From: Cristatella mucedo
Lineage: Eukaryota; Bryozoa; Phylactolaemata; Cristatellidae
Assembly (NCBI GenBank): GCA_009760855.2
Contig: WPIO01000007.1
Location: 9,067,001-9,131,000, forward strand
Direction of reading: 5' to 3'
Length of the DNA: 64,000 nt
Of the stretch, positions 10,112 to 19,610 are shown one piece after another. Position 1 is the first letter of the stretch; each line of letters starts with the position of its first letter. The notes under the pieces are model-generated. The model was given only the letters and a program-made list of their open reading frames with translations, had not been told where the DNA came from and did no database searches. A program made the position numbers and the translations under genes.

Positions 10112-13100
10112 ATGTCTAACAAAAACGAATTTTCACGGCTGGAGGGTGAATCTTTCAATGGTTATGCAAAAAGATTAAAATCTTCTTATGAGTTTGTTTG
10201 GGAATAAACCTTCTTTAAATAAGAACTATGGTAACTCATTTCGAATAGTTCATTATCCAGTTTCTACACTTGATATAAAAGAATTGGTTGAACGACTTTC
10301 TACTCGTCAGACAATAGTTCCATACGTACAAAAAAGAAACAGTTTCTTTAAAGAATCAAAACGTCTCCGCAAGATGGAAACGAGTGATTGGATTTTAGGT
10401 AAAAAGAGTACAAATGGAAATGAGATTGATTATGAGTATGAAGGTTTGGAGTGGGAAGATGCAGATCTTAATGTATTTAAGAGAAAGTGTACACCAGGAT
10501 TAATTGATGTTATGAATGATGTATCAATAAGTGTTTTTAATGTAAAAATGAGTCTTGTTATACAAGTTGAATTAGAAAACTCAAAGAAAGAGATTATTTT
10601 TGCAACAATCTATGGTAGTGCTCCAAGAGCATTAAACAGAGTTTCTCATTTTAAGTCAATTATAGGAAAACACTTTGCTACTTTCGATAGTATTATTGAT
10701 GAATGGAATGAGGGAGGATCTTCATGTAGGATTGTTAATGTTAATTGCTATTGTTAATGCTTTTGCAAAATTTACTCGTTGTACTCCTCAAATAGGTGGT
10801 TCTTACACTGCTTTACCACATGATTATTGTGCATTGTGGTGTGTTTTGAGAGCATTACATACAAAACATAATCATCCAGAAATGATTCATGATTTAGGAT
10901 AAATAATAAATGATAAGTATTCAGATATATTACACTTATTAAAACCATTATTCTGTCCAATTGATGAAGAGGATTCAAGAAAGCAATTTATTGTTAATGA
11001 AAGTGTTCCAATTACAGTAGAAGATATTCCAAAACTTGCTAAAATACTTAATGTTTCAATAAATGTTTATGAATATAACTCATCTATCTCTCCACTAATT
11101 GTTAATTCTGAAGAGAGTAAAAATCATATAGATTTACTTCTTTATACTAATCAAGGAAAATCTCATTATGTATTGATAACAAGTTTTAACGCTCTATGTA
11201 GAACTGAGGAAGATAATGGTAGAACAAGATTTTTTTGTAGGAGATGTCTATCAAGATTCTATGAGCAAGAAAAATTAGAAAAGCATATTATTGATTTTCA
11301 TTCGGAACACTGTGGAATATCAAGAATAAAAATTCCAACAGCTCACACTAGAATAGATGGAACAGGAGATTTAGTTATGTTTAGAGATTTTGATGAAATG
11401 ATTAAGTCACCATTAGTTGCATATGCATATTTTGAGTGTCTACTAGGATCAATTGATAAACCAGAAGCAGCAGTAAAAGGTTGAGTTAATCAACACAAAC
11501 CCTGTTCTGGTGCTTATGTATTTTTAAATCATGAATGTAAAATAGTGTCAGAATACAAACAAACCTTTGGTCCATATTGCATTAGTAAATTCATTCTTCC
11601 TTTAAAGGAAGATTGTAAAAAGCAAGTTGATGAACTAAAAAAGAAACTTAAAGAACACAGAGTATTTGATAAAGCTACTATGTCAAAAGAAGAACGTAAT
11701 GATAATGATAACGCAATTGCCTGCTGGATTTGGGGAAAATCTTTATCAAAAGAATTGAGGATTATTGCCATTAAACAGGTAAATATAGAGGTGCTGCATA
11801 TAATGAATATAATTTAAAACTAAGAATGTGTCCAAAAACGTTTAAACTTCCTGTTTATATTCATAATCTCGGAGGATATGACTCACATTTAATTGGTAAT
11901 GCTCTTAATTGTGATATGGATAAAAAACAAGGAATTGCTAACAAAAAAGAGAAGTTTTTAACTATAGATTTTGGCAATTTTTGTTTTAGAGATTCATATC
12001 AGTTTTAAAAAAGTCCACTAGATAAATTAGTAAAGAATTTGTCAAAAGCAAACGATAGATTTAAAGCAATAAGACAACATTTTCAAAAATATGATAGCAA
12101 AATAGCATTACTAACAAAGAAAGGGATTTATCCATATGCCCACATCGACCACATCAGCTCCACAGTCAAATCAGCCTATTTTCAGCTTCATAACATTGCT
12201 AAAATTAGGGCTTGTTTAGATAAGGATACCACGTCCAAGTTGGTCCATGCATTCGTGACATCTCGTCTCGACTTCTGCAACTCACTGCTTACTGGCCTAC
12301 CAGCATGTGCGATCAGGCGATTGCAGCTGGTGCAAAACTCTGCAGCTAGGCTTGTCTGCCGTGAGCGTCGCAGTTGCCACATTACTCCACTTCTCGCCGA
12401 CCTGCACTGGTTACCAGTCAAGCAACGGATTGACTTCAAGGTTTTGTCGCTCACTTTTAGGTCTCTTCATTCTATGGCTCCAGCCTATCTTTCAGAGATA
12501 CTACCCCATCAGGCAAAGCATCGTACCACTCGCTTTTCGGAATCCAACAGTCTAGAAATACCTCGTACAAACCTTAAATCCTTTGGAGACCGTGCATTTA
12601 GCTCGTATGCTCCCACAGCCTGGAACTCCCTCCCGACCTGCATCAGAATCCCCTGACCTGACCACATTTAAAAGAAACTTAAAAACATACCTATTTAGGA
12701 CAGCATTTAGTGGGTCCTTGTGATTCGTCCTCGATGTGCTTATGCGTGCTGACACTGTTCATGCTGCCACTAACCACATTTGCATGCTGACCCAGTGCAT
12801 GTAACCCCTAACCATGTTATTCATTTTGTTTGTTTTTCAAGCATGATTTTACTTACTATTCTATTGCGTATCACTTTGCAGCAAATGTAAAGCGCCTAGA
12901 AAGAGATTAAGTTCTCTGAGGGCGCTTTATCAAGTGCAATATTATTATTATTATTATTATATGAGTACATGGATTTTCTTGCTAGATTTGAAGAAACATG
13001 TTTACCTCCAGTTGAAAAATTCTATTCAAGTCTTAGTGGGCATATTTCAAAAGAATACTATGCACATGCAAATAAAGTATGGAATGCTTTTGAAATACAA

Positions 13101-14879
13101 ACATTAAAAGAATATCATGATTTATACTTGACAATTGATGTTCTAGCATTAGCAGGTGTTTTTGAGAGATTTCGTGATCTTACAATGAAAAACTATGAGA
13201 TAGATCCAGCAAAATTCTTAACCACTCCTCAATAAACTTAGACTGCAGGATTAAAACATGCAGGCATTGTTCTTGAACTACTTACTAATCCAGATATGTA
13301 TTTATTCTTTGAAAAAGGTATTCGTGGAGGCATGACTCAAGTATCAAAACGTCTCGCAAAAGCAAATAATAATAGATGCATTGATTTTGATCCTAAGAAA
13401 TTAACTTCATATCTACTGTATTTTGATGCAACTAATTTGTATGGTTGGGCTATGAAACAACCTTTACCTACTGGTGGTTTTAATTTCCTATAAAAGCAGA
13501 AAGTAAAATTATGGAATGAAAATACAAATGAAATAATTAAAAAGTTCAAACCGTCATCAAATAAGGGATATATTCTTGAAGTTGATATACATTGTCCAAA
13601 AACATGATTTATTCTCTGATTATCCTTTACTACCAAAGAACAAAAGAATAACTAAGAAGAAATATTCACAATATCAACATTCTTTAAATAGAGATTATGA
13701 TCCAGTAGAAAAACTAATGTTATATTTATAACCAAAAGAAAAATATTTTATTCACTATCCTAATCTTAAAAACTGTATTGAATTAGGATATGATTTAACA
13801 ATTATACATAGAGTAATGGAGTTATTTGAACAATCTGATTGTTTATCAGCATACATTGATAATAATACAGTACTTGGAGATAAAGCAGCAAATGATTTTT
13901 GAAAAGGATTTCTTTAAACTATTAGATAATGCATTCAATGGTAAAACAATGGAAAATGTTAGGGGTAGAAAAAATATTGAATTGTAAATGGAGTGTTAAA
14001 TGAAGATTTAGTAAAAATGAATAAAATTTATAGAAGCCCTAGATTTGTTGATAGGAAGATATTACCTGATAATAGTATTTGTGTAGAAAGTAATAAGGAA
14101 TCTGTAACTTTAAACAAACCGATTTACGTTGGATTTTGTATACTTGATTTATCAAAAATGATGATGCAAAAATTCTATTACCTAACAATGAAGAAAAGAT
14201 ATGGTTCAGAAATAAACTTATTATACACTGATACTGATTTATTAGTTATGGAGATTTTTACTGAAGATGTTTATAAAGACTTCATTAAATATCCAGAAAC
14301 ATTAGATCTAAATATTTTTCCAGATGATTGTCCATTTTGGAAAGATTATAAAGCAAAAAGTATCATAAAAAGTAATAACAAAGTCGTTGGTAAATTTAAA
14401 GTTGAGATAACAGATAAAGTTAAAACAGAAGTATTAAATGAATGTGTTCTTTTCTAAGACAACAACTTTACTCATATAATATTTGCAATGAAGGGAAAGT
14501 ATGTGAAATGAATTAAATGATTGATAAAGAAGGAAAACAAGTATGTCAATATAAGAAAGCAAATAAAGTAATTAAATGACAAAAAGTTAAAAATTTAAGA
14601 TTTCAAAGCATGTTTAGATACAAAAGTAGATAAAAAATGTGATCCATCAATCATTTGAAGTAATAAACATATGATTATACTGTAAATTAAAGTAAAATAG
14701 CACTATCATCATTTGACTCCAAACGATACTAGTTAGACTGTGGAATCTGCAGTCATGCATATGGACACTACAAAATAAATGAAGCATTGAATAGTGGTCT
14801 TAATCCAGGACGGTTTACTATTTGCAATATCGGTGAAATAATGTATACTCCTAATATAGATGCCAGAACAAAAGAATGA
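10112..14879 (+). pseudogene. Protein-primed family B DNA polymerase (Polinton PolB), broken and LINE-interrupted
   Basis: This would be the element's replicative polymerase, which uses a protein primer and has a proofreading exonuclease domain. Visible in order: an N-terminal region with DYCALWCVLRAL; a zinc-finger-like FCRRCLSRFYEQ...H; an ExoI-like YAYFE; an exonuclease motif IHNLGGYDSHLI (about 11.86 kb); YLTIDVLALAGVFERF; palm motif A FDATNLYGWAM (about 13.43 kb); motif B region GKTMENVRG (about 13.95 kb); motif C YTDTD (about 14.23 kb); and the C-terminal AYGHYKI (about 14.77 kb). The start at 10112 follows a TATAGTC motif. Breaks: frameshifts near 10.18, 10.75 and 13.9 kb, many TAA/TAG/TGA codons (for example after DSYQF, after TTPQ and in AAVKG), and a LINE A insertion at 12139-12958 flanked by ATATG on both sides. 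The exonuclease Asp of YADFE is Tyr here. Not functional. Confidence 0.92.
12139..12958 (+). mobile_element. LINE family A insertion inside Maverick polymerase
   Basis: A 5'-truncated LINE A copy starting in the DHISSTVKSAYFQLHNIAKI block of ORF2 and ending with the 3' stem-loop and an (ATT)n tail. The pentamer ATATG flanks it at 12134-12138 and 12959-12963, a plausible target-site duplication. The polymerase frame (KGIYPY before, EYMDFLARF after) continues on either side, which fixes the insertion point. Confidence 0.92.
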
Positions 14880-15030
14880 AAACAATAAAGCAATTGTTAT
14901 GAAGAAAGTCAGACTTGGTGATAAAGAGAAAATTGAAGTTGATAAAAAAATATGTTGATATACAAGAAGAAATAGATCTATTCAAGAGTTTAGAGAAGTT
15001 AAATATAAATTAATAAACATATCTTTACTA
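14880..15030 (+). other. Short remnant between polymerase and small-gene cluster
   Basis: AT-rich Maverick DNA. One frame reads MKKVRLGDKEKIEVDKKI before a stop, possibly the remnant of a small gene or of the polymerase tail. No family recognised. Confidence 0.35.
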
Positions 15031-15038
15031 TTATAGAA

Positions 15039-15269
15039 ATGGATAAAGAGAATCCAGAATTTTTAAAAGTTGAAGAACTAATAGATTCTATCAATATAAC
15101 GGTTTCAGACACAGAGTCAATATCTGATACACTATCTGAAGATCCTGATTACATTCTTGAATCTGAATCTGACTCCTGTTCTGAATCAGCTGGCGATGAC
15201 TTTTCTTATTGTGACATAATTAGCGAATCAAAAGGTGATATAGATCTCGAAGAACTACTATTTGGATAA
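15039..15269 (+). CDS. Maverick small acidic protein (76 aa)
   Basis: An intact 76-residue frame, very rich in Asp, Glu and Ser from about residue 25 on (SESDSCSESAGDDFSY near residues 46-61). It ends DLEELLFG. The start was chosen because TATAGAAATGG sits exactly at the ATG, the same context as other genes of the element. It is first in a run of four small genes (15039, 15326, 15619, 15936) on the same strand. I do not recognise the family. Such acidic tails suggest a nucleic-acid mimic or a protein-binding segment, but that is inference only. Confidence 0.6.
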   Translation: MDKENPEFLKVEELIDSINITVSDTESISDTLSEDPDYILESESDSCSESAGDDFSYCDIISESKGDIDLEELLFG

Positions 15270-15325
15270 TTCGATTATGTATATGAAGAAACTGAACTGT
15301 AAAAAAATAATTTATTTATTTAGAA

Positions 15326-15598
15326 ATGGATGTTTCAATAATTCTTAGTTGTGAACAATCTAGAGAAATGGCAATAAAAATTTGCCTTCAAAAACTAAAA
15401 GGTAATGATCAACGAAATTAGACATCATTTGATAAACTTATTCCAGAATTAGATAGTTTATTTATTCTTGTTCTTATATAAATCTGTGAAGCACGTGATA
15501 AAGTAATGGGATGCCGTAGTAAGATAAATGATATACTCAAAGAAGCAGCTAAAAAATCAAAAACCATAAAAACAAAACCTGGTGTTCAAATTAATTAA
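15326..15598 (+). pseudogene. Maverick small gene, 90 codons with two in-frame stops
   Basis: From ATG 15326 (context TTTAGAAATGG, the element's start motif with one change) a single frame runs to TAA 15596-15598. It is interrupted by a TAG and a TAA. The N-terminus reads MDVSIILSCEQSREMAIKI and the C-terminus is basic (EAAKKSKTIKTK). The ILSC-x(3)-S start resembles the neighbouring gene at 15619 (ILSCKSAKKLAKYI), so the two may be duplicates. Function unknown. Confidence 0.5.
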
Positions 15599-15618
15599 TT
15601 TTATAGTTATATATAGAA

Positions 15619-15822
15619 ATGAATTTTGAAAGAGAATATATAGACACTAGAGTTTTAAGAATTCTCAGTTGTAAAAGTGCTAAAAAATTAGCTAAATATA
15701 TTTGGCGTCTAAAATTTAGAAATATTAAATCTGAACATGATTATAAAAATTCACTTTACAAGATGATTCAAGAGTTAGATGAGTCTAACATAAGTGATCT
15801 TATAACCATTTGTGACTCCTAA
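15619..15822 (+). CDS. Maverick small protein (67 aa), possible paralogue of 15326 gene
   Basis: An intact frame starting MNFEREYIDTRVLRILSC, helical and basic in the middle, ending in a short acidic helix (IQELDESNISDLITIC). The ATG is preceded by TATATAGAAATG. It shares ILSC...S...A-x(2)-I with the gene just upstream, suggesting tandem duplication. No family recognised. Confidence 0.55.
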   Translation: MNFEREYIDTRVLRILSCKSAKKLAKYIWRLKFRNIKSEHDYKNSLYKMIQELDESNISDLITICDS

Positions 15823-15935
15823 GGAATTGTATAAATGTAAAATTAAATTAATTAGTTGTGATAAAAAGTCTTATAAAATACTAGGAAAGGTGTTATCAAG
15901 ATTCTGAGCGTAATTTTTATCATTAATATAGGAAA

Positions 15936-16416
15936 ATGCAGGCAACTAATGATGTTAATGATCCAGCTGTTGCCACTAGTGATACTTTTCCTAAATCATG
16001 CGTTGATTATCTTGTTAAATCGCAAATGACTGCATACGATCAACAAACACTTGATTCTGATATTTAAGTTATGACTGATACGTCTGTTAAGAAATTCTAT
16101 CTAGATGAATGTGATATTGAAGCTAAAAAATTGTAACAGCTGGGTTATCTGATGTAACAGCTAACCTTGAAACGGCTGTTAGGTCTAAAGTTTACACACT
16201 TCTAGATGATTTTTCCGAAATCTCTGGATATACAACGTGGATAGCATCTCAACTTCCAAAGCTTTCTACTGTAAAATCAGAAGTATCAGAAGTTAAACCA
16301 GACATCTCTGGAATTGTTCAAGATGAATGTTATGCAATTCTTCCTGATATTAGTGATGGTACTAGTGCAAGACAAAAAGCAACAGCAGCAGCTCTAGATC
16401 CATCAATCAATCCGTA
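15936..16416 (+). pseudogene. Maverick small gene, frameshifted
   Basis: It starts MQATNDVNDPAVATSDTF after TATAGGAAA, with a TAA inside (about 16066). The frame changes near 16.13 kb to one reading DVTANLETAVRSKVYTLLDD and continues to about 16416 with several Ser/Val-rich heptad-like stretches (LSTVKSEVSEVKPDISG). The composition suggests a helical, possibly coiled-coil structural protein. Unrecognised. Confidence 0.45.
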
Positions 16417-16440
16417 AATTACAAAAATAGTATTATAGAA

Positions 16441-16572
16441 ATGGTTTCGGTTGAAACAAGAATTAAGGACTGTCTTGAAGAAGTGCAAGGACAACAACAT
16501 TCACACTTTAAAATATGTTCTTATCCAATGGGTAGAATTGAAGATATTAGATCTTGTTTACTAATAGTTTAA
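16441..16572 (+). CDS. Maverick small ORF (43 aa), probably truncated
   Basis: The ATG lies directly in ATTATAGAAATGG. The frame reads MVSVETRIKDCLEEVQGQQH and stops at 16570-16572. Downstream in another frame is EIARIFTKVRDGSIFEEFL, so the gene was probably longer and is now broken by an A/T-rich duplication (repeated AATAGTTTAA at 16562-16600). Function unknown. Confidence 0.4.
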   Translation: MVSVETRIKDCLEEVQGQQHSHFKICSYPMGRIEDIRSCLLIV

Positions 16573-16599
16573 TAGTTTAAATAGTAAAATAGTTTAAAA

Positions 16600-16949
16600 C
16601 TTGTTCTTGAATACAAAGTATTAAGGATCAATCATTCTTAACCAGAGATTGCACGTATATTTACTAAAGTTAGAGATGGTTCAATCTTTGAAGAGTTTCT
16701 CAAAGACTTGCAAGTATAAAAATAAACAATATGAAGTGAGAAGCTTACTCTAAAAAATTGAACTAAACAAACAAATAAAGAGAGAAATAGATGCAGGAAA
16801 GAGTTGCGATCCACCAGAAGAACTGATTAAAGAGACTATGGATTGGAAGGTTTAGGTGTCTATCACATGTAAATGATTGAATTTTACTCCTTTAACCAAA
16901 CCAATCTCAATATAATATAAATCATTTGGTGTTATGAAACCAGAATATT
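16600..16949. other. Decayed Maverick DNA between convergent gene blocks
   Basis: The + strand carries the remnant tail of the 16441 gene to about 16720 and then short broken frames. The minus strand probably carries the decayed 3' end of the gene at 16950-17372 in a shifted frame (reading about 16.86-16.95 kb). No motif. Confidence 0.35.
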
Positions 16950-17372
16950 TTAGAACAGGATAACTAATATCGAACGAGATTGTTTCTTATCCTTATCCCC
17001 AACAATAGAAAAGTTGTTTATAGAATCAGTTAGTAATAAAACATTATTATTTTCAACACCATAATAACCTATATTAGGTAAATTAGAAAGCAAAAAATTA
17101 GGAGAATACAATTTATAATAGTAATTCATAACTATATTATCATATTCTTCAGAAGATTTACTTATATTTAGAAAAATTGATGTCATAACTCTATAGTTTA
17201 TTCTTGTTCTATTATCATCCATTATTAAAAATAATCTATCAATTGTTCTTCCATAAACTGAATAATTAGTTTCATCATCAATAAAATTAGGACTTTCATT
17301 ATTTTTTTATTTCTATGTTATCTTTATTTTTATCTTTGAGTTAGTTGGTTTTTCTATTTTAATATCTTCCAT
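16950..17372 (-). pseudogene. Maverick minus-strand gene, unknown, with stops
   Basis: From ATG at 17372 (MEDIKIEKPTNSKIKIKI) one frame continues to 16950, with TAG and TAA at codons 20 and 22. The open part has MDDNRTRINYRVMTSIFLN and a Tyr/Asn-rich middle (NIVMNYYYKLYSPNFLLS). A frameshift near 16.98 kb leads to more open sequence on the same strand. It is first in position but last in order of a minus-strand block that includes the fibre-like genes, so a virion role is possible. That is inferred from position alone. Confidence 0.45.
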
Positions 17373-17413
17373 CTTTGACAAACAAAAATTTTGAAGAAGC
17401 CTTAGATAAATTA

Positions 17414-17960
17414 TTAACCTTTTTTAACAGTGATTATACCTTCGGATAAAAATGTTCCACGTATATACGTCGGTGTTTTTATAAAAAATGTTGAGTAGAC
17501 TCTATCTTTTGTGTATAAGCCATCAGTAAAATTATTAACAACCAATCCATTTACTTCTAACTTTCCATCTATTTTCTCTTGTTCTCCTGTTCCAATTTTT
17601 ATATCAATATATATTTTTTGTTGATATATCATTTCCATTAATTGGATTTAATAGATTGACATATTTTTTTGACTTAGCAGATAAATCTCATCGTATAATG
17701 TCATCAGTCTTTTCGTATATGATTATTATCAGCAAATGTTTTACTAACAACTCCTAATGAATCAACAGTAGAACCAATATTTGTTATTCTGTTTGAATCA
17801 AGATCCAAAGATCCATTCATTTTTAACAATCTTCTACTAATTATTTCTAGGATATTGCTATATAAATAGTAACATTTATCTCTTTATCAAATAAATCAAT
17901 TCCAGATATAAAAGCAGATGGTGGTACTATTTTTTATTTGCATCAAGCATATCACCACCA
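17414..17960 (-). pseudogene. Fibre-like repeat protein fragment
   Basis: Two broken minus-strand frames. The upstream piece (about 17.75-17.82 kb) has LDLDSNRITNIGSTVDS followed by a Lys-Thr-Phe-Ala-Asp, a degenerate copy of the fibre repeat seen in the neighbouring genes. The downstream frame 17414-17638 reads GKLEVNGLVVNNFTDGLY. It is probably the decayed C-terminal extension, or a duplicate, of the 18035-18805 gene. Confidence 0.5.
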
Positions 17961-18034
17961 TACAATTGGTCTCGCAGTGGAATTAATGTTGATGGAAGCG
18001 GCATTACTATACCTTTTCTTCTAGGTATAATTTC

Positions 18035-18805
18035 TTACAATGTTGCAACAACAAACAAACCTCTGGGAATAGTAGTATCAACTAAAGTAGAAATCCATCT
18101 AGCATTAATTGTTTTTCCATATAATTGTATTGTTAAAGATCCATCAACTGTTGGTTTAAAAATTAAGGTAGCAATATTTCCATCATATACTTTATTTAGA
18201 TAATTAAGGCCTACACCATCATTAGGATTGACAGGATCATTTTTTATGTAAAAAGAATAACCATTCATATTTAAATTTCTATTGATAACTCCTCCAGTTA
18301 GTTTAAGAAAATTATTATTTATATAGAGTTTATTTGGAACATCATTATCAGAAATAGGAGGTCCATCAACACTTACAATTCCATTTACAGTTAATGTTCC
18401 ATTAATAGTTTCACCTGTTTTTAGTAGTTTAGTGTCTGCATAGTCCTTCGTTGCAGCATCATTAGGATTTACCGGATTTTCTAAATCTATCAAACGGTGA
18501 TTGTTCATATCAATATCACCATCAGCATAAGTTCCTCTTGAAACTTTAGTAACAAAATTTGTATCTACATACTTTCTGTTTACTGCATCACCAAAATCAA
18601 CAGGATCACCAAGATTCGTTATCAAGTTATTATTCATATTTAGATTTCCAGTGAGTATATCACCACTTTTACGAATATAATTCTTTGGACTACTTCCTTT
18701 TTTTCTATCACCTAAAACTTTCCTGTACAATACTAATAAGAAAATCAATATAAGTAATACCACTTGCAACTGATAGTTTATCAATAACATAAGTACATGT
18801 TCCAT
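18035..18805 (-). pseudogene. Fibre-like protein with NM-x-x-IxNL-x-DPVNP repeats
   Basis: An open frame of 256 residues. From about residue 47 it contains four to five repeats of about 40-45 residues with the pattern (D/N)MNN-x-x-I-x-x-L-(G/E)-(D/N)PV-x-x-x-DA(V/A)-x-x-x-YVD, for example NMNNNLITNLGDPVDFGDAV and DMNNHRLIDLENPVNPNDAA. Such repeats are typical of trimeric phage tail-fibre and other viral fibre shafts. The hydrophobic first 30 residues are probably an out-of-frame extension, because the preceding frame on the same strand reads differently, so the true start is uncertain. A virion attachment or shaft role is inferred. It lies in a minus-strand block downstream of another fibre-like gene. 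Confidence 0.65.
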
Positions 18806-18842
18806 CAGTATTCATAACTAAAACTAAAGTACCTGTAACTCA

Positions 18843-19590
18843 TTAAGTATTATCACTAATTAATTCTAAATAAGCACCAGTTTTATCAGTTGCCCATAAT
18901 ACACTTGATATCATTCCAAAGTTAGGTAAAGTACCTGGAACAAATGTCCTATGTGTTGTTGCATATGCTAACTTTCTTCCGATTTGTGTTACAATCATTG
19001 ATAAATCACCAGGAGTAAGTTGTTGAAGAGAAAACACGTCTCCGGTTCCATTAACATTAATAGCAAAGTTTAACATATCTAGTTTAAAAGAACTAGGATA
19101 AACATCAGAATTAAGTCTTAAGTATCTAAAACCTAATTGTTGTTTAAAATTATCAACGTTAAGCTTTGATACTACATCAGAATATTTAAAATTAGTAATT
19201 GTTTTTCCACCCATATTCATACTAGCAGTAGCATTACCTTGAAATACTTGTGTCACACTCTTCAACAATCCATAATTTATTATTTTATGGTCTTGAATCA
19301 GAGTATGTGGTACCATCAGCAGAATTACCTGATATGCCAACAACATTTCTACAACTCAGTTCTGACATTGCTTTTGCACCATTCTTTGGTAATACTTTAG
19401 ATAAACTTGAAACTGTTGCTAAGTCACCTGAAACATTAGTAGCAACACTTCCACCGAAGTTTGAACTAAGACAACAATCTAATCTTATAGCATCACGATC
19501 ATTAACAGGTTTTGCTAAGTTTATAGCTATATTTCTATTTGCATCAAGATCACTATAAACATCACCATTAATCTTATGAAGTTTTTCCAT
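18843..19590 (-). pseudogene. Fibre-like protein, N-terminal part and C-terminal head, frameshifted
   Basis: It begins MEKLHKINGDVYSDLDANRN at 19590, next to a (TA)n stretch shared with the divergent + gene starting at 19611. The first frame runs to 19285. After a frameshift a second frame (to 18843) carries NMGGKTITNFKYSDVVSKL, a fibre repeat, and then a Gly/Thr-rich domain (NVNGTGDVFSLQQLTPGDLS, TFVPGTLPNFGMISS) that could be a receptor-binding head. The N-terminal YSDLDAN...INLAKPVNDRDA closely parallels the + strand gene at 24170, so the two are paralogues. Confidence 0.65.
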
Positions 19591-19610
19591 TAACTTATAT
19601 ATATATATAT
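19591..19610. promoter_or_regulatory. Bidirectional start region, (TA)n
   Basis: Only 20 bp (TAAC followed by TA repeats) separate the minus-strand ATG at 19590 from the + strand ATG at 19611. Both genes must be expressed from this AT block or from upstream sequence inside each other's coding region. Confidence 0.55.

Noticed and set aside
12188-12454. Antisense frames over LINE A copies (also at 20936, 40436)
   Set aside because: Recurrent shadows of ORF2 on the opposite strand. Identical in every copy, no independent features.
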